Shown here piece by piece: positions 49,814 through 61,900 of a DNA stretch of 64,000 nt. How positions within the stretch are numbered: position 1 is the first letter of the stretch; each line of letters begins with the position of its first letter. The position numbers and the translations under genes are program-made. The notes under the pieces were generated by a model that did no database searches, was not told where the DNA came from, and worked only from the letters and a program-made list of their open reading frames with translations. Source of the DNA: Strobilurus pachycystidiatus (lineage: Eukaryota > Basidiomycota > Agaricomycetes > Agaricales > Physalacriaceae); NCBI GenBank assembly GCA_019915135.1, contig JAHLMK010000002.1, forward strand, positions 1,736,001 through 1,800,000. Reading direction: 5' to 3'.

Positions 49814-51290
49814 CATTGCAATGACACCGGTTCGCATAACCGAAGAGACCCTCAAACTCAGTGAACCACAAGCACAACGAAGGCAAGACCTTGACAGTTC
49901 CAGAAAAGCTCGCGACGCTGTTACGACCGCAGAACTTAGAAGGGTAGCTTGCCACCGCTCGTCAGGCGCTTAGAGTGACGAGTCGTCAAAACTTGCATGC
50001 TGCAGTGGCCGAGCTCAAGACTCATTCAGACACGATCCGGAATCTAGAAGCGCAGGAGGGAAATATCAGTACGCGCCGTGTGCCAGAGGTACTAGCGAGG
50101 CCATCAGTGAAATCACGCGAACATGGGCCGCCAGTTGACTTCTTGGGCGGTCACTGATCCTCGGAATGCACCTATTTTAGGCAGGATGCTCGAGCAGAAG
50201 GGGAGGTCAGTCAGCTATCAGCGTCACGTCGACTTCATCGATGTACCGCTACGTAACCCCCAATCTCCAGGTCTGAATCATAGCCCAAATCAAAAGGGCT
50301 ATACGTAGTCGCGGAGAACCTCCCCAATGAATACTTGACAGTCCTCTCGGCTCTTCAGGTGGAGTCATCTCTCTCATCTGCCCGGTCAGGATTAACGCCT
50401 GCTTTAGAACTCTGATCCCAACGTTAGTCGAGTGTTGACCGATCTGTCGGGAACCGAATGCATTCTGCTCGCTCGCTGAGAAGGCCAAGCGATGCTGCAA
50501 CGCCTGAATTGCGCCGGATGCCCTGGTCTGCCGACGGTTCGATCCTGAGGCATTATTCTTTAGTACTCTCCTTAAACACTACTAAGATACTTCGTTCCTT
50601 ACAGCGAGAGTGCGAGATGACTGCTCCCATTCCGAAGCGACTCGGTCGTGACGCTCACAACCTCATCCCGAGTGATACGAGGACCGCCGACCGGAAGTCC
50701 ACAAGAGTCTGCGTTATCGACTCCACGATACCTCTTGTTTCGACAATCTGCAGTACTAAAGGCGCTTTGTTTCGCAGTTGCGAGGAGCTCAGGAGAAGTT
50801 TGTTAGTCTGAGGATGTCAAGGAAGCAGACTTGAGGAGAAAGAAAGGCGCTGGAACCCGACGTATCGAGATTTGCAAGATATCCCAGTCATCAGTGCACG
50901 CCATCGTAGCCCTGTTCTGACTCAATGCGTGATGCTCATAGTACGCTGATAGAAGCTCAAGGAACGCCACAACGAATACAGGCGAATCTAGATGTGGACT
51001 TACTAGCGAACATTACCACACGAAGATTTCGGTCAAGGCCTTGTCAACCTTCTCTGATCTGTTCGCACGACACAGAACAACGTACAGGAAGGAAGAACTC
51101 GAAGCTCAGACCTTGTTTCATACAAAGCAGAAGCGTGATCTTGATCAGCTGCATGCTGTTGTATCGACATAACACGATGGAGGCAGTAAAGAATGAAGCT
51201 CATCAAATCCGCCACACCCACTCTGTAGAGACATCAGTGAGTGAACCGCTCTCGGCGACCTGTTCAGCTACTGACACAGCAGTAATCTAG
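49814..51290 (+). pseudogene. Decayed coiled-coil protein gene
   Basis: A series of short heptad-like open pieces lies on the plus strand in different frames, separated by stops. MTPVRITEETLKLSEPQAQRRQDLDSSRKARDAVTTAEL (49,820-49,970) shifts frame into LATARQALRVTSRQNLHAAVAELKTHSDTIRNLEAQEGN (about 49,952-50,155). Later come NLPNEYLTVLSALQVESSLSSARSGLTPALEL (50,315-50,410) and KQKRDLDQLHAVVST near 51,130. They read like fragments of one Gln/Glu/Leu-rich coiled-coil protein. There are no splice sites at the breaks. The parent family is not identifiable. An alternative is chance plus real unknown exons. Confidence 0.35.
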
Positions 51291-51882
51291 TTACCAAAAT
51301 TTTCCTTCGCTCGGGACTCTGTGGCGCGAGTTGAAGACTTTGGTGGTCAGAATACGGTGGCAGAGACTTCGGAACACCATTAATCAAGGGTACAGTATAT
51401 ACAACAATGCTGCGCGTCTGTTCGAGACAGCAGTCGATACGAAATGGACAGTGGGCAAGGTACCAAGGTACCGCATCCTCAGTCATACAGCCATAGATCT
51501 TCAGCCTAAAAGCAACAAGAAAATGTGCGTTAGGCCGAGTCGGCGCTGCCCTGCCAGTGCCAGCAGAGGAAATGGCAGGCAAGGGCAGGCAACTCCTGAT
51601 TTGTATAAGTTTTGTATAACATTGCTGAATCCTCGGAACGCCGTGCTGCGTAAGATTATTGAACCAACTGGATGTACATAATGCTTATAATCTACGTGCC
51701 GCATTCTAGGGCTCTACTGTCCTTGTTCTTCGTCGAATGCTTGTAAGTTGCGTAAGTTGACGGTGAATGTAGTCAAAGAATGGTTTCATCATTCGGCCTG
51801 TCTATGATTTGAACTAGTGCCATCACGAAATCTGGCTATTTGTGCCTTATTTCCCGCCATTCCCGCTTTGTTGCCGGCCGTC
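51291..51882. other. Intergenic region upstream of TAPT1
   Basis: About 590 bp with no supported gene; it holds the TAPT1 promoter. Confidence 0.5.
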
Positions 51883-53571
51883 ATGGCTCGTAAGGGCAAA
51901 TCGAAAGCCGAGGGTTGGCGCCGTCGTCGGCCAGCATCTTTGAGCCCAACGCATCTGGTATCCCACGAAGAGACTCCCCTCGCGTACGCGTCGCTACCTC
52001 CGACGCCCATCTCACCGTCGCCGTCGTCGACAGGCTTGGTGTCACCGACTTCGGCCGCCTTCCCGGAAATACCATCCCTACCGTTCTCTCTATGGGACTA
52101 CCTGCGTGAGGAGCTTCTGGCCACAGACTTTGACTCGCACCAAGAGTTGAAATGGGAGCGCGTCAGCAACTTCTTGAACATTCCAGTAGCCATTGAGCAA
52201 GTGAGTTATTTTGCTTCCAATGGCCGCTTACCCTCAATTTCTCAATGAACACCATACCAGATCATTGGTTTTGGGTTCTTACTGTGCTTCGACTCATTCT
52301 TATACACATTCACTGTGTTACCCATCCGATTGGTCCTGGCCCTTTGCCGACTCTTGTCGTTCAAACGCGTACCTCCCTCTCAGAAAGCCGATATACTTCG
52401 AGCCTCCTTACTCGTCTTGACGGTACTCGTTTGTGGACCACTCACCGACGCGAGCAAGATCTATCACACTATCCGTGGCCAGGATACAATCAAGTTATAC
52501 GTCATCTTCAACGCGCTGGAAATTGCAGATCGTCTGTGCGCGTCCATTGGGCAGGACATGCTGGACTGTCTTTTTTCTCGCTCCAGCCTATCACCCACCT
52601 CGCTGCGGACAGTCCTCTACTTCTTCCTCGCCACCATATACACTGTTGGACACTCATTCATCATGGTGTATCAACTAATATCGCTAAACGTCGCCGTCAA
52701 TTCCTACGATCACGCCCTCCTCACCCTCCTCGTCTCCAACCAGTTTGTCGAGATCAAATCCTCCGTCTTCAAAAAGTTCGAGAAGGAGATCCTCTTCCAG
52801 CTCACTTGTGCGGACATTGTTGAACGTTTCACGCTGTCCCTGATGCTCTCCGCCGTCGCCTTTCGCAACCTCATTGAACTCACCGGCAGCGCGGCTCACT
52901 TTGATCTCGACGCTTTGTTGCCCAGGAGCTTCGGTTGGTCGCAAGCGGGTGTGTTGTGGACAATCGGATACCCGGTTTTGACCGTTATTTTGTCGGAATG
53001 TCTCGTTGATTGGCTCAAGCATGCGTTCATCACGAAATACAATCACATCCGGCCCTCTGTATACGCCCGTTTCATGGATGTCCTGTGTCGGGACCTCACC
53101 TCGGGCAGCGCCGTGGGGCGACGGAAACATGCATATGTCGACCAGTCTCCCCTTGTAGCGCGCCGCTTAGGATTTGCGCCACTGCCATTGGCAGTGCTCT
53201 TCATTCTCATCGCGGGTCAAAGCATCGGCGAGATCGACCTCAAGTGGGGGGTGATGGGTCTCTTATTCTGGCTGTGTTTCCTCGGCTTGAAGATCATTCT
53301 TGGGGTGAATTTGGTCAGCTACGCTACCAATCGCCGAGATAGCCAGGAGGCTGCTCGGCGTGCTGAGGATCCCGAGAATGACTTTGGCCGACCGCCGGTC
53401 GGGGAGGGGAAAGAAGAGCGAGTATATAACAGCGAGCTGAAGAGCCTGCTAGACGACCCCAGAGATGATGCTGTTCGTGTGGTAGAGATGGGTGAAGGTG
53501 TCTTGAGAGGGAGACAGAGGGCACGACTTGAAGATTTGACTCGATTTACAATGATCAAACGGTTATATTAA
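51883..53571 (+). CDS. TAPT1 family multi-pass membrane protein (EMP65/TAPT1-like)
   Basis: Starts MARKGKSKAEGWRRRRPASLS with a Ser/Pro-rich head. The Tapt1 domain starts LWDYLREELLATDFDSHQELKWERVSNFLNIPVAIEQ and continues across the single intron (52,201-52,259) into IIGFGFLLCFDSFLYTFTVLPIRL. Family marks follow: IYHTIRGQDTIKLYVIFNALEIADRLCASIGQDMLDCL, YDHALLTLLVSNQFVEIKSSVFKKFEKEILFQLTCADIVERF, and ECLVDWLKHAFITKYNHIRPSVY. Six or more membrane helices, about 540 aa, complete. Relatives act in the ER or at cilia or centrosomes (yeast Emp65 works in ER protein quality control); the role here is unproved. Confidence 0.92.
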
Positions 53572-55440
53572 GCATTTGGATTATGTTCGACTTTTTTGCT
53601 TCTATACCGCGCCTTTGCTTATGTTCCCTTTTCCTTTCCAGGTCATCTTGTGCATAATACTCAATTGGTTCAGTCTCGACCTTGAGAGCGGCAAGTTTTT
53701 CCTTCCGCCACACTGACTTGACTTTTGTCATGACCACCGCATCAGCGTCGCGTAGAAAGGTATGTCCTAAGTTCGGTGTCTTCCGTCGTGTCTGACGTGT
53801 CGTTCGATGGCCTTAGTCATTGAGAAGCCTCAAAGACCTCGAGTCTCCATCGGTCGGAGTCCACCTACCCAATTCACCGACATGTCCATCGTATCATATT
53901 GAGTCATACCAAGCTCATGGCGATATTCGTATGGATCTATCTACCAACGGTCTTCCTATCCATCTTCGAAAACGCAGTGTATGATTGTATCCGCGTGAGT
54001 TCGAGACAGCAGCAAATGCCTGACGGTTCATGGCACACGGTCGCTCAAGTTTCGCGGCGAGGGCTAAGGCGGATCTCTTCGTGGCTGTTAGCCGCCGACT
54101 TACTGAGGGGAAATTTGGTGGTCGGCACGCTCCGGAAGTGCTCGCTAAAAAGTCACCTCGATTAAGGTTTGCCAATGCAGCTCTCGTGACAATTGGTATG
54201 AACGAATTTGGCTCTATCTTGCGAGGTGCGACAGTCTTTGAGCAAATCCTATGCTGCATCACCTTTAACCTACTTCCAGAGATCTTTTACTGCTCGTTGA
54301 AAATACCATAATGGCACGGAATATACTTCTCAGCGATCTTGACGTCACCCGCATATCTAGCGAGATGGATTTGTATGCAACTGAAACATGAGGCTCGCAC
54401 TGTACCTGTCTTGCACTGGTTGTGAAGCTCGATGTGCTTCTTCTATTGTGATGCTCCGCTCAGCCTCAGCGCCTCCTTCCGTTTCAGAGCCGAAGCATTC
54501 GTCGTCCACCAAGAGGTGAATTCGAGATCAATATTTCGAGCGCGTGGCTCTGTGTACTCTGGCTCCGACATATGTTTTCAAGGCTTTGAAATTTCTCCTC
54601 TTTAGGGAATTCATGTTTGTCCATCATGCACCGTATATACCGAGTGCTGCTGAGCAGCGCTCAGCATGGGGCAGTGTTGAACAGTTTGGGAAAGTCGCGA
54701 TCTCAGCGCTACTTCAATCGAGGTCTTGTCTCTGCATTCAATCCTCAGTCAAAGCTCTCACGATCTCCAGGTTGTCCTTACGCAGTTGCCAATGCGATTG
54801 TTGAAGGCTGATCAATTGAAACTGAGAGGCCGTCAACGCCCTGCCGGAAGGCAATCAAAATTGGGAGTGCAACCACCTTGTGCGGGACGTCGAGGCGTCC
54901 GCTTGATCGTTTGCATATACTCTGTCCAATCCTCAAGTCCAGGAGTCTGATCAGCCTTAAGAATGGCCAACTTGACGGATCGTTTCACATGATTAGACGT
55001 ACTGGCGCACGTCTAGTGCACACCGGACCCATTCATTTCCGGGCGGCTCAGCTGGTGCACAATCTCTCAACGACCCAAATTCGTACGCAATGGCTGTTTC
55101 CTCATCTACATGATTGTAAAAGTATGTATATCCCAGTCTAGACCGGTGCGCACCGTGAACTGATGAAGGTGTACTTCGCCGATCAATGTCTGTAGCTTCT
55201 GATGCGGCGATCCTGCATTCTAGTTCCAACCATCTGCTTTTCCCAATCGCGAACTTATGCTGTGGATCAGCGCGCCTACCGGTGCAAAATCGCCTCATTC
55301 AACCGAGATCAACATCGCGGCGCGAAGGATACCAGTGAAGACATGATAATATGTTTCAATTTCGGCGATGGTATTTAAGTGGAGGGCAAGTTTGTGGCGA
55401 GGCATCATCTCCGACGCCGCCTTCCAGCTCTCCGCAAAGC
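53572..55440. other. Gene-poor region with one possible short gene
   Basis: Apart from the candidate at 53,730-54,190 I see only coding-like fragments without a consistent join, for example near 54,340-54,420 and 54,475-54,810. No transposon ends are recognised. Confidence 0.45.
53730..54190 (+). CDS. Possible short multi-exon gene, unresolved
   Basis: ATG 53730 opens MTTASASRRK, then a textbook intron (53760-53816: gtatgt donor, tctgac branch site, ttag acceptor) joins in frame to SLRSLKDLESPSVGVHLPNSPTCPSYHIESYQAHGDIRMDLSTNGLPIHLRKRS. A donor follows at about 53,979. A further coding-like frame (SSFAARAKADLFVAVSRRLTEGKFGGRHAPEVLAKKSPRLRF) runs at 54,047-54,190, but I could not find acceptor and frame together. 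Family not recognised. It may be a real orphan gene or a decayed one. Confidence 0.3.
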
Positions 55441-56132
55441 ATGCACAGTAACCCTTATAACGTTTGGGCGCCTGCGACGCGCAGCGACTCCGAACCTCCA
55501 CCGTCGGTCTATGGCGCGCTCCCCTACACGAGTTCTGGTACCAGCTCTCAAAACCAGAACTTAACCTTTACTTTTACGTCGTTCAACACTACGGTCTTGA
55601 ATTGCATTGTCATGGGCCCCAACAATACCGCCCAATTCCAGATTTGCACACCGTCTATGCCCGGGTATACCGTTCTCAATGCGAAAAACGGTACACAATT
55701 GGCCGCGGTTCAGTGGGCTCATTCCGGAAGCAACATCGAGTTCACCAACGTCATACCTAGTCAACCGGTTGGTTCCTTTCTGAGTCGGTCGAGTGACCAG
55801 CGGTGAGTGTTGATGCTGTTTATTGTGGCGAAGCGTAACTCATCGTTGAAACCCTAGTTATTATGTTATGCATTTCCGGGGGAAGGACTTTATCTGGCTC
55901 CAGGAACAGGGCGAGCTACGAGTAAGTTGAAAAGAGCCTCCTGTGTCCATGATGATATTTAACTCGCAAGCAGATGTATGTTGCTGGCGATTTGTCGTCT
56001 CCCATATTGGCGAAGCTCAAGTCATCGTCGGACAAGCCCGGTTTCAGTCTGCGCTTGACGAGCGACACCGCGAATAAGCTCCTTTTACCTATCTTTATGG
56101 CAGTCATTCTACTCCACAGTGGGCAGATTTGA
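55441..56132 (+). CDS. DUF6593 domain protein
   Basis: Starts MHSNPYNVWAPATRSDSEPPPSVYGALPY. The core reads NLTFTFTSFNTTVLNCIVMGPNNTAQFQICTPSMPGYTVLNAKNGTQLAAVQW, a beta-rich pattern of the DUF6593 family that is abundant in Agaricomycetes and distantly like tubby/LURP folds. Two introns (about 55,803-55,857 and 55,921-55,973) join YYVMHFRGKDFIWLQEQGELR and MYVAGDLSSPILAKLKSS. It ends LPIFMAVILLHSGQI. About 195 aa. Function unknown; it may bind membranes or lipids by analogy only. Confidence 0.75.
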
Positions 56133-58026
56133 CATGTTTACTCTTCAACGTGACTGTATCAATAGACTTCGCTGTATCGTCATAGATTGTCAACTGGGTC
56201 TACGAGCACTCAGGCCCAGGAGTCAGCATACCATAGAGTTATATATTTATGATTTTGGCCATGTTATCTCAATTGCTGTTGGCAGTTTCTTCGTGTCCTT
56301 GTGAAACCCAAGATCATACGGCACGCATAGCTTGAGGCTCTCGCCATCCGCGCCTAGTCCTGTCAATGATGCCAGTATAGTAGTTCAGTCGTACCCACAG
56401 ATCTTGAATTTTCTATCCTGGCACCACCGTGCAAGACCCTGAAGGCCCTGAAGCATCCCTTTGAGAATATCGTACTCAAATTGTACTTACATACGAGACC
56501 TCAACCTGAGTGTGGGTCGAAGGTGACTGATACATTACGGCACGCTCCGACTCCCCGAGTCTGTACCACGAGCGCTCTGTCTTCAACCACCGCGACGGCT
56601 TCAGACAAAATTGTGCACTACCACATCCAAATCCTGGACTTCTTGCACATGGCTCTTATTGTCCTTCGTCGACATCATAGATCGCTTCTTGGGGACAACA
56701 ATGCTCGGATTGAAGTGTCTCACGAAGACCCCGTCGTGCGGAATATCATTGTCTGACCCCTTCTTCCCCAAATGGTACACAAAGTGCATAGCCATACGGC
56801 ATCGGACCTAACGCACGGTAGTTTATCTCTTCCATCCACCTACAAGGAGGGCAAAAGGGTAAGGACTTTTAAAACCCCGTTTGGCAATCTCCAATGGATG
56901 CCTACGTCGTGGAACACTCGTCTCCTCTAGCAAACTCTACTTCGTGGTCCTCCGACTGGAGATGCGCGGACTCCCTGAGCCTCCGTACTCTTTGCACCTG
57001 ATCCAGCCCCTATGCTCCGCGGACTATTTCTCACGGCGAGCGCTGCACTGTTAGTATTACGGTAGCCATTATGGGCCTCATAAGAATGACTCCTACTCCC
57101 GCGACTCCTCGGGCCCATCCATGGCCGCCAACAGAGCTCATCGCTCCCCTTCCCTCTCTAAATACTGGCGGCACGTTGACTCGCAGTCGGACACGAGTCG
57201 GACATTTAGAGCCCCCCACCTTTCGATTCTATCCCAGGAGATTGGCAGTCCTTCAACAACGGTCAAGTCTTTGCCAATGTCTCTGTTTTGACATCATCAG
57301 GCTCTTCTGGGAACTCGCCAATTTCATTTTTCTGCGATGGCTCCTACTGCCAACTGGTTATGATTGTTCTGCCCAGCAGGACTACCATTCTCGTGATATG
57401 CGAGGAAAGCGCCTCTTCACTGAATCTCTGGGTTCAAGCTGTCATCTGAATCTATATCATCGTCACCTGCATCGCACCTTCGCGACATGTTCATCCTATC
57501 GCTATCATTCAAGTATTCAACTGTGTATATCGTACTGTATATTTCTGTAACGCCATGCTCGTTGAACGCGCGTCTGAACAGGCCCTTGTTCACTTTTACT
57601 CCATTGAGCGAGCTCCATGCATGCCCACCAAGCGCCCTATCTGTAGATGGACCTCTCATGCGAGTCAAAAACATGCTGTGCTTCAGCCTAATGGTTTGTC
57701 GGTGGCCGCTCCCAAGCAAGGCGCTGGCTAACTGATGTAGGCCGGCAGCAATTTGGGTGACACAACACTGACACAACCAGAATCTGTCCGAGTCGGGGGA
57801 AGTGCTATCTACCATGGGCCGCGGGACTGAGGTTCCTCAACCCTGCAAGTGTGGCGTTCATAAGGTACAACATTTCGAAGTCTCGGTTGGGCCGTCGCGT
57901 CAAGCAAGCGAGAAACAGTTTACAGCTCTACACTGGCAAAGACATATCACATTTGAACGAGACACTGAACGATACAGCGGGAGCAGCGTTGATCACATCA
58001 CATCAAGCCACGCCCGTATCTGTACT
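56133..58026. other. Gene-poor region
   Basis: No intact gene. It contains the possible secreted-protein exons at 57,012-57,451 described separately. Other open frames (56.5-56.8, 57.4-57.8 kb) are short and look random. Confidence 0.45.
57012..57451 (+). CDS. Possible secreted-protein exons, unresolved
   Basis: ATG 57012 gives MLRGLFLTASAALLVLR, signal-peptide-like, just before a gtagcc donor. Downstream, after a possible acceptor at 57,237, an open frame reads DWQSFNNGQVFANVSVLTSSGSSGNSPISFFCDGSYCQL and ends WVQAVI. The two parts do not join in one consistent frame through the sequence between them. It could be a broken gene or a mis-assembled set of exons. No family is recognised. Confidence 0.2.
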
Positions 58027-58467
58027 TCAACAATTTCCCGCCTTTGTATACATTCCGTATACATTCTTTTTCTTCTTCTTCGCTCCATCAGTTCCGTACA
58101 TCAGCGACTCCAAGACGATTCCAGATCCTACGACAGGGCTGAGTTTCGGATTAGACGGCGCGACTTTGGTGCATATAGGCGGGCGATAAGGTTCGTAGAA
58201 AGGAATGAGATTGTCATCAAGTGTATGAGCGCGCTCTGGAGGCTGGATGAAGGATTCTTGACTGTAGCGTAGACGTTGTTTGGATTCTGTCGGTAAAGGC
58301 GTGTTGATGCTGGCTGAGTTACAGCATCTCGATAGGATGTAGAATAGCGCGACTGTGACGATAATGATGATAGTGGCCAAGGCGAGATAGGTCCATAAGG
58401 ATAAATGAGCCAGTGATGGGTGCTTAGACTCTTCAATCGTGATTTCGCGAGAGAAGAGTGGGTCCAT
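58027..58467 (-). CDS. Small single-pass membrane protein of unknown function
   Basis: From ATG 58467: MDPLFSREITIEESKHPSLAHLS, one strong transmembrane helix (LWTYLALATIIIIVTVALFYIL), then about 95 cytosolic residues rich in Pro, Ser and basic residues (RAHTLDDNLIPFYEPYRPPICTK), ending KKKKKNVYGMYTKAGNC. The tail resembles those of mushroom Ser/Thr-rich one-pass proteins, so a longer ectodomain could be encoded upstream, but no such exon was found in 58.5-58.9 kb. The frame is open further upstream without an ATG. Confidence 0.45.
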   Translation of the reverse strand: MDPLFSREITIEESKHPSLAHLSLWTYLALATIIIIVTVALFYILSRCCNSASINTPLPTESKQRLRYSQESFIQPPERAHTLDDNLIPFYEPYRPPICTKVAPSNPKLSPVVGSGIVLESLMYGTDGAKKKKKNVYGMYTKAGNC

Positions 58468-58516
58468 CGATAAAGATGGGTCCAGGTTGACTTGATGGCA
58501 GGTCTTGAGAAGGGGC

Positions 58517-58535
58517 AACCCTATGGTTAGGGTTT
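58517..58535. repeat. Telomere-unit palindrome AACCCTATGGTTAGGGTTT
   Basis: Two telomere-type units (CCCTA and TAGGG) face each other as a near-perfect palindrome 50 bp upstream of the small membrane protein's ATG. Either a promoter palindrome or a repair scar. Confidence 0.45.
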
Positions 58536-58695
58536 ATATCGCCTTTAATCCACGATTGATATCTGTCTGTTTGACTGAACTAAAAGAATTGAACTGTTCC
58601 TCCGTGAACTCCTCCCAGCACCCTCAAAATTACGTGTGGAGTACCCGGACACAAGATGTTACTCAACGTCTTCCCGAATCGGATCGAATGAAAGT

Positions 58696-58709
58696 ACTGA
58701 CGCGTCAGT
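58696..58709. promoter_or_regulatory. Palindromic MluI box ACTGACGCGTCAGT
   Basis: A perfect 14-bp palindrome containing the same 10-bp core TGACGCGTCA as the CDC6/SPO11 promoter. It lies 229 bp upstream of the small membrane protein start and 207 bp beyond the 3' end of the GCP gene. Confidence 0.4.
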
Positions 58710-58915
58710 CAATCAGCGCCACATTGCATTCCATCGATCAAGAGTTCGGAAGTTCGCTCTCATGTCAAACGTGCCCAGCTAGAAGAGGCCAAGCCGTTCT
58801 GGTACTTTTCCATTTCTTCTCAATAGACTACCAGAACTTTGACCCGTACAACCGACCGCGACGACCTTGAGCCACTACTCCTTGCGGTAGTTATTCCCTG
58901 AAGACGCCATTTACA

Positions 58916-61900
58916 TTATCGTCGGGAGTCGGAGATCCACCAGTCTGAGATATCCCAACGGATGAGGAGATGTGACAGCGCCTCGATACCTCCAGGCGGT
59001 TTTCGAATGTATCTTTGGCCCTCCCTGGAGTTCGCAGGAGTATGCGTGGATGTCGAATCCGTCCCAATCTCCTTGTCAACTATGGTCTGAAGTATGCGTA
59101 CCTAAACGAGATACATGAGCTTGGCACTAGCATGGCAATAGAACACATACCATCTCCGCCATCTTATGTCTCAACCTGGAATGCAAGTCTTCCAGTATCG
59201 GCGCGGCATCGTATTCCTCCAGTTGGTCGCGCTTCAGTTTGCCCACCAGGATCGCGAAGTCCAACACTAGCTGTAAGACATCCCGAAGCGTATCACCTGC
59301 GGCTCTCTGCGTAGACCGCATCAAACATGCACTCAGTATATCATCAAGTAACTCAGAGTGTGCTCGAGCCAACCCGAATACGTCTGTGAACCCAGAGGGC
59401 CGGCCGTCCCAGAGCAAAGGAGGTGCGTCCTGGGACAGCCGCGCCAAGAAGGCATCAAAGTTGCCGCCTATGGCAGTGACGAAGGTGTATTGGGAGAGTG
59501 ACGAGACGAACGATTGGGAGATGAAGCGGAGATGGAGCAAGAGCTTCTTTGAAAGGGACAAGGTCGGAAAGAGAGGCTTGCCAGAAGGGCGGGTCATCCG
59601 CATGACGGCTCCCATGGCATTTTCAACTGGATGGATATTTCAATATGGGTAGTTTCGTGAGAAGTACACTCACCCCTGGTCAACCGGAGGAGGAACGTGA
59701 AGATCCGTTGATATTTTGCTAGGATTTCAGGAGTTATCAGAACATCTAGAGGGTGCGGTGGCTTGTAATCCATATACAAGAAGTCCAAAGCCCTACAGAA
59801 GACCATTAGTTCGCGGATCGGACAAGTAAACGGGGCATACTCGATCGCTACGATGTCGAATTAGTACTGTGAAAGCCAGGTAAGATCGACACATACATAA
59901 CGGATTCAACCACCTGTCTCGCCCCCTTCCAACAGGAAGATCCCTGATGGCGAAGCCCAGTCTACTATCTAGATCCTCAAGGGCCCCCTGACGCGCCTGT
60001 CCATCCATCTTGCTCCCCATTGCGGCACTGAATGTATCCACAATAACCGTCCTCAAGAAGAAACTCAAATCCGCTCCTACAGGCGGCCACGCATCCCGGT
60101 CCAACAACGTTGCGGCAAGACCTATCGCCCACACCGTGCTGGCGTCCTGCTCCCGGTGACGTGAGTGCCGACGGCGCAGTGCGTACACTGACATCGGGTT
60201 CCGCGTCTGCTCGTCGTAGTCCGTGTCTTCATGGTCGGAGAAAAGGGCCGCGGCCAGGCGAGCTTTGAACTCTGGGGATGCAAGGAGGAGGTACGATTGG
60301 AGAAGTTTCATGTGAGTGTGGAGGTTGAGTGATGTCGATGGAGTGAGGAACAATGAGAGGAGGGCGCTGGAAAGGGTAGAAGCGTGGTTGAGGAGTGGCC
60401 GGAAGACAATGTCTGTGAGGTGGGCCAGCGTTGGCGTGATTGGGGACAGCTTCTCCGGGAATCCACTGATGAAGGATTGGAGAGTTTCCGTCGAAGAAGC
60501 GGTGAAGGCGTGGTCGAAACACGATGGCCCAATATGGACACCGGGCTCAAGGTCAAAGACTTTGAACTGTGCAAACGGGTCGGGATCGTCCTTGGCTTCA
60601 GTGATGGTCGGGAGCTTGACCGGTGAGGACGTCTCTGTCCGCTCCTCAAGTAACTCTTCTTCTTTCCAAAGCCACCTGATCTCCTTCTGTTCCACGTGTG
60701 TAGTGAGAAGACGGTGATCTGGCTGGGCCGCTCGAAGCAAGATGAGCGATTTCCTTGCTGCAGGCAACGACTGGACCAGCCCGGCCGGAAAGAATGCTGG
60801 GAAGTGATCTTCGTCTACCGACTCAATGAGCTCAAAGATGTTCTCCTCTTTGACATCATCCTCGCGCTCATCGGCGTATAAACTTGGGCGTTCCCCAGCG
60901 ACGCGCGATGTCTTCGGGAGGGGATGGCCACCAAATCCGACCGAGCGTGAGACCTGTAAAAAGTACTCCTGTGATGTGCTCGATAGCAGGTATGCCATCA
61001 ATGCTATAACAGTCTTCCCGGACTGGCGCTCGAGATGGAGCTCCAAAGATTCATAGATTCGTCCTAACAACGGCTGAGGCTCCGACTCAAGGACTTGATA
61101 TGAATCCGGATGTCTGTCGTCACCCTTGAAGCTCGTCAGATGAAAAGGTCCCTCGGACAATATGAGAGCTTACCACGCCGCACATCTCTGCAAGAGACAG
61201 GAGAACAGTCTCATAGTCTGTATAGTAAGTGGTAAGCTTTGTCGAAAGTATATCTTTAGGCACGTCTTTGGCGAGAGGACTCTGAGCAAGCGAATCTCGC
61301 AAATATATGAGAACCGTTGATAGAGCATGAGCGAATGCGTGTATAGTAGGTCCTTCGTGGGCAGCTCTAGCATGTTGTCAATATCGTTTGGCTTGACAAG
61401 GGAATGCGAAGACCTCGATCGAAGGCCAGTGAGCAGAATCTCCAGTCGTCGCAAGAGGTTCCCTATTCTCAAGAACGGTAGCAAGACGCTGTCTTTGTAA
61501 GTACTAGAGTCAATTGATTGATTCTAACTCCTACCTGTTGCTAATAACTTCGTCCTTTCCATCGACCAACAGCCTCCCTCGTCTTCCAGGCTTTAATCCC
61601 ACTTGAACGAACCGCTCGGTTTCTGTGTCCCAAGTATGTAGCTGCGAGGAAGTCCCGCAGATAGTCGTCATGAGGTTCTGCCAGAGAACAAGAGGCGTCA
61701 CATGGATGACATCGACGTCTGGGTCGTGCAAGCGAGGTTGGAGATGATGCCTTGCTGAGGCAAAGACATCGCTGCTCTGTTCCGAGAGAAATCCTGTACG
61801 GGCGGAAACCTTTGGTTTGCTAGGGTGAAGATTGTCCCATGATAACACCTGGCTCTAGCTTCTATTAGATCGAGTAAAAAGTTGAGTCAAGGAAACACAC

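Noticed and set aside
53555..53737. Lys/Glu-rich minus-strand open frame overlapping the TAPT1 stop
   Set aside because: Its third codon positions are unlike real genes here, it has no family pattern, and it overlaps the better-supported plus-strand exon start at 53730.
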